From JBFXEO01 sp050180015 (GTDB lineage Bacteria; Bacteroidota; Bacteroidia; Bacteroidales; Tenuifilaceae), in assembly GCA_050180015.1 (NCBI GenBank), contig JBFXEO010000197.1:1-5556 (forward strand): DNA of 5,556 nt. Direction: 5' to 3'. Position numbers and translations under genes: made by a program. Shown here in pieces: positions 1-5,556 of the stretch (position 1 is the first letter of the stretch; every line of letters begins with the position of its first letter). The notes beneath the pieces were generated by a model that ran no database searches, had not been told where the DNA came from, and worked only from the letters and a program-made list of their open reading frames with translations.

Positions 1-77
1 ACTTATTTTTTTGATAAAAGTGATTTTGGCAATAATCTTTCTAAAATAAGTAGATTTTTTATATCGATGGAGAAACG

Positions 78-104
78 AAAGGCCATTCATTATGAATGGC
101 CTTT
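78..104 (-). terminator. Strong hairpin terminator after the peptide transporter
   Basis: A perfect 13-bp inverted repeat, 78-90 pairing with 92-104, is built around GGCCATTCAT and ATGAATGGCC and flanked by A-runs and T-runs. It lies 22 bp past the stop codon of the leftward transporter. Read on the minus strand, the stem is followed by TTTCGTTTCT, which is a modest U-tract. On the plus strand the stem runs into CTTTT, so it could also terminate a rightward gene ending left of the window. The hairpin is seen directly; termination in either direction is inferred. Confidence 0.75.
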
Positions 105-126
105 TGCCTATTTAGTGTATCACTTT

Positions 127-1875
127 CTACTTTGTAGATTCTTCTAGTCGTTTCATTATGGAAAAAATAAATAATGCCGATAGTAAGCAGCATACGACCA
201 GAATACACCAGAATGCCCATAGGGGTAATTGATTCCAGAATAGCCCCATTATTCCTACGGCATAGTTTCCAACGGCTGTCGCGGCCAACCAACCTCCCTG
301 CATCAGACCTTTATATTTAGGAGGAGCAACTTTTGAAACAAATGATATTCCCATTGGACTGAGGAACAGCTCTGCTATAGTAAGAATAAAATAGGTGTTA
401 ATAAGCCAATATGGCGATACAAGTACATTGGCGGGAGCGCGGACTTCGTCGATTTCTTTTGGAGAATAACCAATTAACTGTAATGATCCTACTGTTAGCA
501 CTATAAATCCAATAGCAGTAATAATCATACCAATTCCAATTTTTCTAGGAGCAGAAGGTTCTTTGCCTCTCTTCGCCAGGTAGGCAAAAAATCCTACCAC
601 TATTGGTGTTAAGGCTACAATGAAAAATGGGTTGAAATGTTGAAACTTTTGTGGGGTAAATGGGTTTACATCATTATAGCCTCCAAAAAATGAATTGGGG
701 TCAACATTTTGAACTCCAAAGAAATGTAGCCCTTCAATTCTGAGTAACGCTAGTAATGTAAAACCGGCAAACGCAACTAGGGCAATAATTCTATGCTTTG
801 TTTCACTTTTAGGGTTTACAATAAAGTAAAGACTTCCTAATGCCAATGCTATAGGCAGTAACCCAAATAAGTCGAACCAAATGTTGGTGTATTTATGTAC
901 TTGCCCTACAGTATAGTCTCGTGCAAATATTGTCATAGCAGCACCATTCTGGTGGAATGCCATCCAGAAGAATATGACAACGAAGAATACCAGGCCTAAT
1001 GCTATTAACCTATCTTTCGTTTGTTTTGGAGTAAGTTCTACAACTTGACTTTTAAGATTTGCATCTTTTGCCTTTTGCGTTTCTGTTAAGTCAGCGGACT
1101 TATAGTATTTTCTGAATCCCCAGAATATTATCATCGAAGCAATTAGGCTTATACATGCAACGCCAAAGGCCCAATGGTACGATTCGCTTAATGAATTTAT
1201 ATAAGTTGTACTAAAATTTGTTAAATCACCTGTGAAGCCTTGCTGACCGGCAAGTGATGTTAACTTTTCCGATACGGTCAATCCATCAACCATCTCGCTG
1301 CCTTTGTTATCCAAGAATTTATGGGCTAGTGCAGGAATATCTGCATTGTAAAAGAATCCTTTTTTGCTGAGTATCCAGTTGCTTACAGAGTCGGCAGCCG
1401 TTGGGGCAAACATTGCCCCAATATTAATACCCATGTAAAAAATATTAAAGGCAATATCCCGGTGCTTGCTATACCGAGGATTGTCGTAAAGGTTTCCAAC
1501 GAGTGCTTGCAAATTTCCTTTGAAAAGACCTGTTCCCAATGAGATTACCCCAAGTGCTATGAAAATTAATGTTTTGCCACCGTTCATAGTTGTTGGTATG
1601 GCCATTAAAATATAACCTATAAACATTACAACTAATCCCATGCTTATGGTTTTACCATAGCCAAAAACTTTATCGGCAAGTATTCCACCAATTAGTGGCA
1701 TGAAGTAAACAAACGCAAGGAATATTCCGAATATTTGGGTTGCACCAGCTGCGGTGTATCCATATTTTGCTTGGAGAAATAGCGTAAAAATGGCGAGCAT
1801 AGTGTAGTATCCAAATCTTTCCCCCATGTTGGCAAAGAACGCTACCAGTAGTCCTTTAGGATGATTTTTTAACAT
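127..1875 (-). CDS. POT/PTR2 family proton-coupled oligopeptide transporter (MFS)
   Basis: This is an inner-membrane carrier expected to import di- and tripeptides with protons. Family signatures are clear: an ERFGYY block in helix 1 (E19, R20, Y23, Y24), GLFKGN in helix 4 (K119), FFWMAFHQ in helix 7, NPFFIVALTP at 415-424, and AELFLSP in helix 10 (E502). I count about 14 hydrophobic helices. A polar stretch at about 166-233 should be a periplasmic loop between helices 5 and 6, and a charged stretch at 256-289 a cytoplasmic loop between helices 6 and 7. Two oddities: the first Glu of the ExxER motif is Asn16, and an extra helix pair (about 334-380) sits between canonical helices 7 and 8. The length of 582 aa is above the roughly 500 aa of typical bacterial POTs, and these insertions account for it. 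The start at 1875 gives MLKNHPKGLL directly before helix 1 and lies 48 nt past a good promoter; no Shine-Dalgarno is visible. The substrate is inferred from family membership. Confidence 0.93.
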   Translation of the reverse strand: MLKNHPKGLLVAFFANMGERFGYYTMLAIFTLFLQAKYGYTAAGATQIFGIFLAFVYFMPLIGGILADKVFGYGKTISMGLVVMFIGYILMAIPTTMNGGKTLIFIALGVISLGTGLFKGNLQALVGNLYDNPRYSKHRDIAFNIFYMGINIGAMFAPTAADSVSNWILSKKGFFYNADIPALAHKFLDNKGSEMVDGLTVSEKLTSLAGQQGFTGDLTNFSTTYINSLSESYHWAFGVACISLIASMIIFWGFRKYYKSADLTETQKAKDANLKSQVVELTPKQTKDRLIALGLVFFVVIFFWMAFHQNGAAMTIFARDYTVGQVHKYTNIWFDLFGLLPIALALGSLYFIVNPKSETKHRIIALVAFAGFTLLALLRIEGLHFFGVQNVDPNSFFGGYNDVNPFTPQKFQHFNPFFIVALTPIVVGFFAYLAKRGKEPSAPRKIGIGMIITAIGFIVLTVGSLQLIGYSPKEIDEVRAPANVLVSPYWLINTYFILTIAELFLSPMGISFVSKVAPPKYKGLMQGGWLAATAVGNYAVGIMGLFWNQLPLWAFWCILVVCCLLSALFIFSIMKRLEESTK

Positions 1876-1923
1876 AATTGATAGTTTGTTGGGTTATTAT
1901 TCTTAAGTTTTTTCGAGTTTTGA

Positions 1924-1954
1924 CAAAAATACTTTATTTTAATTTATTTCCAAG
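1924..1954 (-). promoter_or_regulatory. Bacteroidota-type sigma-A promoter for the peptide transporter
   Basis: On the minus strand TATTTTTG (1931-1924) is a perfect match to the TAnnTTTG -7 element. CTTG (1954-1951) sits exactly 19 bp upstream, where the -33 TTG/TTTG element belongs. This predicts a leader of roughly 40 nt before the start codon at 1875. The sequence match and spacing are seen directly; activity is inferred. Confidence 0.7.
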
Positions 1955-2083
1955 CCGAAAAGTTATGCCCAAAATCATATTATTGCTTTTAATTTGTTAC
2001 CATAGCACTTGCCGGTATGGCCATTTAACCTTTTCCTTGCTCTATTCTTTTTGGTTCAATGCAGATTGGTTCCCTATATTTCG

Positions 2084-2091
2084 TAAATTTG
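2084..2091 (+). promoter_or_regulatory. Probable -7 promoter element for the nnr-DUF4831 unit
   Basis: TAAATTTG at 2084-2091 matches the Bacteroidota -7 consensus TAnnTTTG and ends 32 nt before the ATG at 2124. The -33 element is poor: the nearest TTG upstream (2066-2068) is only 15 bp away, against the usual 19-21 bp. It is therefore either a weak promoter or a chance match. Its position supports the start chosen for the downstream gene. Confidence 0.5.
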
Positions 2092-2123
2092 ACCGTTAAG
2101 TTTTACGGGCCATTAATTTTACC

Positions 2124-3641
2124 ATGAAGGTGTTTTCAGTACATCAAACGCGTAATTTAGATTCGTTTACCATTAAACATGAACCCATAGCTTCGGTTGA
2201 TTTAATGGAGCGTGCCGCCAATGCTTTATATACGTGGTTTGGGCAGTATGTACCCGTTTTAAGCCGGATAGTTGTGTTTTGTGGCTCTGGTAATAACGGT
2301 GGCGACGGGCTTGCCCTTGCCCGGTTGCTGTATTGTGCTGGATACAATGTTGCGGTTTACTACATCAATTCATTACGTTATTCTGACGATTTTGGTGTTA
2401 ACCTTTCGAGGCTAAAAGAGCTAAATGTTGCTTTACAGGTGTTGGACAATAATGATGACTTTCCTGAACTCACCGAAAACGATACAGTTGTTGATGCCCT
2501 TTACGGTTCCGGACTGAATAGGCCAATTGATGGAATTGCTGCAAGCCTGGTTTCTTACATTAACCGGTCTAACGCATACGTAATTGCCATCGATATCCCT
2601 TCGGGACTTTTTGGCGACGAAAACCCTTACCCCAATCAAAATCCTGCTGTTGAGGCCGATGTTTGCCTTTGCCTTCAATTTCCCAAAAGAAGCCTTTTCT
2701 TCCCTGAAAATTATAGGTTTGCAAAAGAATGGTATGTTTTGCCAATTGGAATTCATCCGCAGGCAATAGCTGAAACAGTTACGGATTGCAGTTATTTTGA
2801 GTTGGATGATGCCCGTCGGCTGGTACATGAGCGGCCTAAATTCTCGCATAAGGGAACCTACGGACATGCCCTTATAGTTGCCGGTAGCTACGGAATGATG
2901 GGTGCTGCGGCTTTTTGCGCGAAATCGTGCCAAAAATCGGGGACTGGACTGGTTACATTGCATGTTCCCCAATGCGGGTACACAGTGGTACAGCAATTAA
3001 CCCCCGAGGTGTTGGCATTAGCCGATGGCGATGAATTGCATTTTTCGGCTGTAAATGATCTTTCTAAATACTCATCGGCATGTTTTGGGCCTGGAATTGG
3101 TACCCATAGCGATACGCTTCATGGCTTTAGGAAATTAATTGCAGAAATTCAGGCTCCCCTGCTGGTCGATGCCGATGGTTTGAACATCATATCCCGGAAC
3201 AGGGATTTGCTCAACTCTTTACCTCCGGCTACCGTTATTACTCCGCACCCAGGCGAGTTCGATAGGCTTTTTGGCAAAAGCACATCCGGGAGTGAACGGC
3301 TGTTCCGGGCAGTAGATGTGGCCCGGCAGCATAAGTTGGTAATTGTACTCAAGGGAGCATACACACAGGTTGTTTCTCCCGACGGTAGCGTTTCCTTCAA
3401 CTCTACGGGGAATCCCGGCATGGCCACGGGCGGTAGTGGCGATGTGCTTTCGGGTATTATTACCGGATTGCTGGCACAGAAATACAACCCATTGGAGGCT
3501 GCGCTGCTGGGAGTATTTGTACATGGATTGGCTGGCGATATAGCCGTAAGCCACAAAGGTAGTGTAGCATTGACCGCTATGGATATTGTTGATTTCTTGC
3601 CCGATGCGTTTAATGCACTTCAATCATATAAAAATCTATAA
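2124..3641 (+). CDS. nnrDE fusion: Bifunctional NAD(P)HX epimerase / ADP-dependent NAD(P)HX dehydratase
   Basis: This cytoplasmic metabolite-repair enzyme restores NADH and NADPH from their hydrated forms. The N-terminal half (about 1-212, YjeF_N) epimerises R- to S-NAD(P)HX. The C-terminal half (about 235-500, a ribokinase-like fold) dehydrates the S form, with ADP as phosphate donor in bacteria. YjeF_N marks are GSGNNGGDG (54-62), VDALYGSGL (123-131) and IDIPSGL (156-162). Dehydratase marks are KGTYGHALIVAGSYG (243-257), DADGLN (349-354), ITPHPGEF (372-379), VLKGAY (408-413) and GNPGMATGGSGD (429-440), where D440 is the expected catalytic Asp. Both halves look intact, and 505 aa is the normal length of the fused form, as in E. 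coli YjeF/Nnr. The start MKVFSVHQ fits the family N-terminus and follows a candidate promoter. It is probably transcribed with the next gene, which begins 10 bp after its stop. Confidence 0.95.
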   Translation: MKVFSVHQTRNLDSFTIKHEPIASVDLMERAANALYTWFGQYVPVLSRIVVFCGSGNNGGDGLALARLLYCAGYNVAVYYINSLRYSDDFGVNLSRLKELNVALQVLDNNDDFPELTENDTVVDALYGSGLNRPIDGIAASLVSYINRSNAYVIAIDIPSGLFGDENPYPNQNPAVEADVCLCLQFPKRSLFFPENYRFAKEWYVLPIGIHPQAIAETVTDCSYFELDDARRLVHERPKFSHKGTYGHALIVAGSYGMMGAAAFCAKSCQKSGTGLVTLHVPQCGYTVVQQLTPEVLALADGDELHFSAVNDLSKYSSACFGPGIGTHSDTLHGFRKLIAEIQAPLLVDADGLNIISRNRDLLNSLPPATVITPHPGEFDRLFGKSTSGSERLFRAVDVARQHKLVIVLKGAYTQVVSPDGSVSFNSTGNPGMATGGSGDVLSGIITGLLAQKYNPLEAALLGVFVHGLAGDIAVSHKGSVALTAMDIVDFLPDAFNALQSYKNL

Positions 3642-3651
3642 AAAGTTAGCC

Positions 3652-4749
3652 ATGAGGTTTAAAATCTTATCCTTACCCGTAATTGCTGTTTTGCTGGCAT
3701 CCTGTAATAGCAAGGCTATTCAGGTTAACCCCGTTGATTTTCCTAAGCAGAGGGCAAACGGTATCGTTTACTCGTTGCCAAGAACCGTGATAAAATTAAA
3801 GGCAGATGTCACCTGTACGTTTTATACGCCAGGGCCATACTCCATGTATGCCCAAAAGTATATGGGAATTAGCGGCATAAGCAACCAGAAGTTTGAAGAT
3901 TACTCAATCTCGAGTATTGATATTACGCCGCTTTCAGAGCCAGATCCATCGGCCCTTTTCTCGGCATTTATTGGTGATAAAGCCATGCTCGACTTTGTTC
4001 AGGTAACGGCATCGGGCTTAGTTTTACCGGTAAACCGTTATTCCGTGGCCTCTTCTACTCGGAGCGGTATTCCTGCGCAGGACTTATCCATTCCCCGGTA
4101 TGTTGATTTGTCAACAGAACCTTTTATTGCTGAGGATAAAAGTACCTTTTACTCTAGGGTTCAGCGCGATAGCAGTTTTGTTCGTGTGCCCGTTCAGCGA
4201 AGCGTGACCATCGAAAAAAATGCAGAGGAGAAGGCCAGGGAAGCGGCGGAGTTTATTTTTTCGCTTCGGAAAAAACGGGTTGACTTGCTTAGCTTGGATG
4301 TCGATCATTCCGTTGATGGAGATGCAGTTAGGGCGATACTTGCCGAAATCAGCAGGTTGGAGGAAGAGTACCTATCCTTATTTATAGGGAAGTATTCATC
4401 GGAAACAATTACCCGTTGCATCGATTTTGTACCCTCTAATCCCAATGGCGAAACTTCAATTGCATTCAGATTTTCTCCAACAAAGGGAATAGTTTCGAGC
4501 TCAGATTTATCGGGTAACCCCATTCTCATCGAAGTTGAACCGGATTCCATTCCCGAATCGTATAAACTCTACTTTGATGCCATAAAGCAGGCAGGCGAAA
4601 GGAACCAGTTCGATCAGGTATTTTACAGAATTCCGTTGGTGTCAACGGTTAGGGTAACCGATGGTAAGGCGGAGTTGGCCAGTAGGCGGGTACCCGTATA
4701 TCAGTACGGCCCCACTGCTAAAATTCCGGTGAAACATCTGGTAAACTAA
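3652..4749 (+). CDS. DUF4831 family lipoprotein, function unknown
   Basis: I recognise the DUF4831 pattern of Bacteroidota: GIVYSLPRTVIKL near 37-49, TPGPYSMYAQKYMGI at 59-73, and a later segment (about 200-247) with FIFSLRKKR and LEEEYLSLFIGK. No activity is known for this family. The preferred start at 3652 gives a lipoprotein signal: Arg and Lys, a hydrophobic stretch, then the lipobox LASC with Cys18 as the lipidated residue. The reading frame is open back to an ATG at 3586, inside the end of the nnr gene, but those 22 extra residues would bury the signal peptide, so I reject that start. The residues after Cys18 (NSKAIQ) lack an acidic surface-export signal, which weakly favours a periplasm-facing lipoprotein. 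Mature cysteines C55 and C256 could form a disulfide. The 10-bp gap from nnr suggests one operon. Location and operon membership are inferred. Confidence 0.85.
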   Translation: MRFKILSLPVIAVLLASCNSKAIQVNPVDFPKQRANGIVYSLPRTVIKLKADVTCTFYTPGPYSMYAQKYMGISGISNQKFEDYSISSIDITPLSEPDPSALFSAFIGDKAMLDFVQVTASGLVLPVNRYSVASSTRSGIPAQDLSIPRYVDLSTEPFIAEDKSTFYSRVQRDSSFVRVPVQRSVTIEKNAEEKAREAAEFIFSLRKKRVDLLSLDVDHSVDGDAVRAILAEISRLEEEYLSLFIGKYSSETITRCIDFVPSNPNGETSIAFRFSPTKGIVSSSDLSGNPILIEVEPDSIPESYKLYFDAIKQAGERNQFDQVFYRIPLVSTVRVTDGKAELASRRVPVYQYGPTAKIPVKHLVN

Positions 4750-4776
4750 AGGCTTAGATGGTTTTTGAGTTTTTTT
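4732..4776 (+). terminator. Possible weak terminator after the DUF4831 gene
   Basis: AAACATCT (4732-4739), inside the last codons, can pair with AGATGGTTT (4756-4764) with one bulged G. T-rich tracts follow at 4762-4766 and 4770-4776. The stem is short and AT-rich, and nothing comparable is evident for the convergent gene on the minus strand. The location between two convergent genes 33 bp apart makes a terminator plausible, but the structural evidence is thin. Confidence 0.35.
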
Positions 4777-4782
4777 GGAGGG

Positions 4783-5316
4783 TTACTTGGGTAGCTTACT
4801 TACGAATTTAGCCCTAAAGGTTTCCCATTGCTCAGTTTTAAAATGGTCATCGGCAATGAATGCCAGAATAGGTTCAAGCTGCTCAGGGGTTAAGTACCCC
4901 GATAAAAAGGTGATTGGATTGCTTCCGGAATCGAGAAATACTACCGATGGGTATGAGAGTTTTCCCTGTAGCAGCGCTACTGCAAGATCGTGGACGGGCC
5001 TTTGCCCTTGTCCGCGGTTTTTAAAAACTTGTCCCTTGTAGGTAATATCGTTAGTCCCTTCGGCGTTAAGTTTAACCGGATAAAAATTTTTGCTAAGGTA
5101 ATCGGCTATATACTGATTACTAAAGGTATTTTTATCCATAACCTTGCACCAGCCACACCAGTCTGTATAAACATCAATAAATATTTTCCTGGGTTGTTTT
5201 GCGTTTAGCTCCAACGCTTCTTCAAGGGTGTACCATTTAATGTTGAGGTTTTCCTGCGCTCGTACGTTTTGTACCAGCACAACAAATGCTATAATTATAG
5301 GTAAGGTTGTTTTCAT
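4783..5316 (-). CDS. Secreted thioredoxin-fold protein (Thioredoxin_7 / DUF255-like)
   Basis: This is probably a periplasmic thiol-disulfide protein. From the start at 5316 (MKTTLPIIIAF) the product is 177 aa. It has a cleavable signal peptide ending near VRA/QE (about residue 20) and a single thioredoxin domain with active site WCGWCK (C54, C57). The expected cis-proline is in SYPSVVFLD (P123). The preceding IFIDVYTDWCGWC and the following GYLTPEQLEPIL are typical of Bacteroidota thioredoxin-like proteins. The frame is open upstream to 5538, but the earlier residues do not look like protein, would bury the signal peptide, and cover a -7 promoter box at 5334-5341, so the 5316 start is preferred. 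It is convergent with the DUF4831 gene. The redox partner is unknown; reductase, isomerase or chaperone-like roles cannot be separated from sequence alone. Confidence 0.88.
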   Translation of the reverse strand: MKTTLPIIIAFVVLVQNVRAQENLNIKWYTLEEALELNAKQPRKIFIDVYTDWCGWCKVMDKNTFSNQYIADYLSKNFYPVKLNAEGTNDITYKGQVFKNRGQGQRPVHDLAVALLQGKLSYPSVVFLDSGSNPITFLSGYLTPEQLEPILAFIADDHFKTEQWETFRAKFVSKLPK

Positions 5317-5333
5317 CGCAATAAGTTTATGGG

Positions 5334-5341
5334 CAAATGTA
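5334..5341 (-). promoter_or_regulatory. Probable -7 promoter element for the thioredoxin-like gene
   Basis: TACATTTG on the minus strand (5341-5334) matches TAnnTTTG and lies 17 nt upstream of the start codon at 5316. That predicts a very short leader of about 10 nt. No TTG is present at the -33 position. It supports the 5316 start over longer alternatives. Confidence 0.5.
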
Positions 5342-5410
5342 ATAAATTTATAGCTCTGAAATTTTTCCTGATGGTAGATATGTTTGATGGAATTGAAGCC
5401 TTGCGGGGTG

Positions 5411-5428
5411 TTCATTAAGCATTTTAAC
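5411..5428 (+). repeat. Copy 1 of imperfect 18-bp direct repeat
   Basis: TTCATTAAGCATTTTAAC matches the sequence at 5512-5529 at 16 of 18 positions, differing only in the central GC versus AT. The core TTCATTAA occurs a third time at 5434-5441, so three cores lie in this 214-bp divergent intergenic region. It is AT-rich, so chance cannot be excluded. It may be a regulator binding site. Confidence 0.5.
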
Positions 5429-5511
5429 AAACGTTCATTAACACTTCGCTTGCAATTTAATTTGGGCGTGAAAAAATTTGTGGGTATTTTTATTGCACTA
5501 TAAAAACAGAA

Positions 5512-5529
5512 TTCATTAAATATTTTAAC
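5512..5529 (+). repeat. Copy 2 of imperfect 18-bp direct repeat, next to a start codon
   Basis: TTCATTAAATATTTTAAC is the second copy, beginning 101 bp after the first. It ends one base before the ATG at 5531, so it covers the likely translation-initiation leader of the last gene. Binding here could affect transcription or ribosome access. Alternatively, the similarity may reflect the AT-rich leader that Bacteroidota use instead of a Shine-Dalgarno. Confidence 0.5.
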
Positions 5530-5530
5530 C

Positions 5531-5556
5531 ATGAACAAAGAAATTTTTAAACTCGA
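5531..5556 (+). CDS. Start of a rightward gene, cut by the window edge
   Basis: ATG at 5531 opens a frame reading MNKEIFKL before the window ends. It follows an AT-rich leader (TATTTTAACC) typical of Bacteroidota starts. Upstream, TTTG at 5477-5480 and TATAAAAA at 5499-5506 are spaced 18 bp apart and could be a degenerate promoter. The N-terminus would be compatible with a soluble cytoplasmic protein, since it shows no signal peptide, but eight residues are too few to name a family. Confidence 0.5.

Noticed and set aside
1..51. Inverted repeat ACTTATTTT (1-9) with AAAATAAGT (43-51), followed by a T-run
   Set aside because: The stem is nine base pairs with a single G-C pair type and a 33-base loop in AT-rich DNA. 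It is too weak to call a terminator, and the window edge truncates the context.
1878..2099. 73-residue plus-strand open frame in the divergent intergenic region, containing a signal-like stretch MPKIILLLLICYHSTC
   Set aside because: It starts three bases from the transporter's start codon, runs through the transporter promoter and the nnr -7 box, is rich in Phe, Leu and Ile as expected from AT-rich DNA, and resembles no family I know.
2433..2996. Long minus-strand open frame (187 codons) inside the nnr gene
   Set aside because: It is a shadow of the well-supported NAD(P)HX repair gene on the opposite strand and shows no family features.
3586..3651. Upstream in-frame extension of the DUF4831 lipoprotein (22 residues)
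   Set aside because: It overlaps the end of the nnr coding region and would place residues before an otherwise perfect lipoprotein signal peptide starting at 3652.
5468..5503. GTG-initiated 11-codon frame reading VKKFVGIFIAL then stop, like the start of a signal peptide
   Set aside because: It is too short to support and has no ribosome or attenuator structure near it. It could be a leader peptide or a decayed gene start, but AT-rich DNA gives such strings by chance.
5317..5538. Upstream in-frame extension of the thioredoxin-like protein (74 residues)
   Set aside because: It precedes a clear signal peptide, covers a -7 promoter box, overlaps the start of the divergent gene, and has low-complexity AT-driven composition.

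Overview
The window looks like ordinary chromosomal DNA from a Bacteroidota bacterium, most likely Bacteroidales or a close relative. The evidence is a family-typical POT peptide transporter, a protein matching the Bacteroidota-restricted DUF4831 family, start codons without Shine-Dalgarno sequences but with AT-rich leaders, and three well-placed TAnnTTTG boxes (the Bacteroidota -7 promoter element). The DNA is moderately AT-rich. I see no mobile element, CRISPR array, tRNA or rRNA.

Layout from left to right. Positions 1-126 are non-coding and hold a strong hairpin just past the end of the first gene. A 582-residue POT/PTR2 proton-coupled oligopeptide transporter runs leftward from 1875 to 127, driven by a textbook Bacteroidota promoter at 1924-1954. 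A 248-bp divergent intergenic region follows. A rightward two-gene unit then starts at 2124: a bifunctional NAD(P)HX epimerase/dehydratase (nnrE-nnrD fusion, 505 aa) and, 10 bp later, a DUF4831-type lipoprotein (365 aa from the start I prefer). Convergent to it, with 33 bp between stops, is a secreted single-domain thioredoxin-fold protein (177 aa from the preferred start, 5316 to 4783). A second divergent intergenic region (5317-5530) carries an imperfect 18-bp direct repeat. One repeat copy ends one base before the start of a rightward gene that is cut off by the window edge at 5556.

Functionally the genes are housekeeping or envelope genes: peptide uptake at the inner membrane, repair of damaged nicotinamide cofactors in the cytoplasm, a lipoprotein of unknown role, and a periplasmic thiol-disulfide protein. 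Only the nnr-DUF4831 pair looks co-transcribed, and there is no clear shared pathway. I did not find a convincing new system. The most interesting points are the changed proton-coupling motif and shifted extra helix pair in the transporter, the conserved-looking pairing of a metabolite-repair enzyme with an uncharacterised lipoprotein, and the direct repeat before the last gene.
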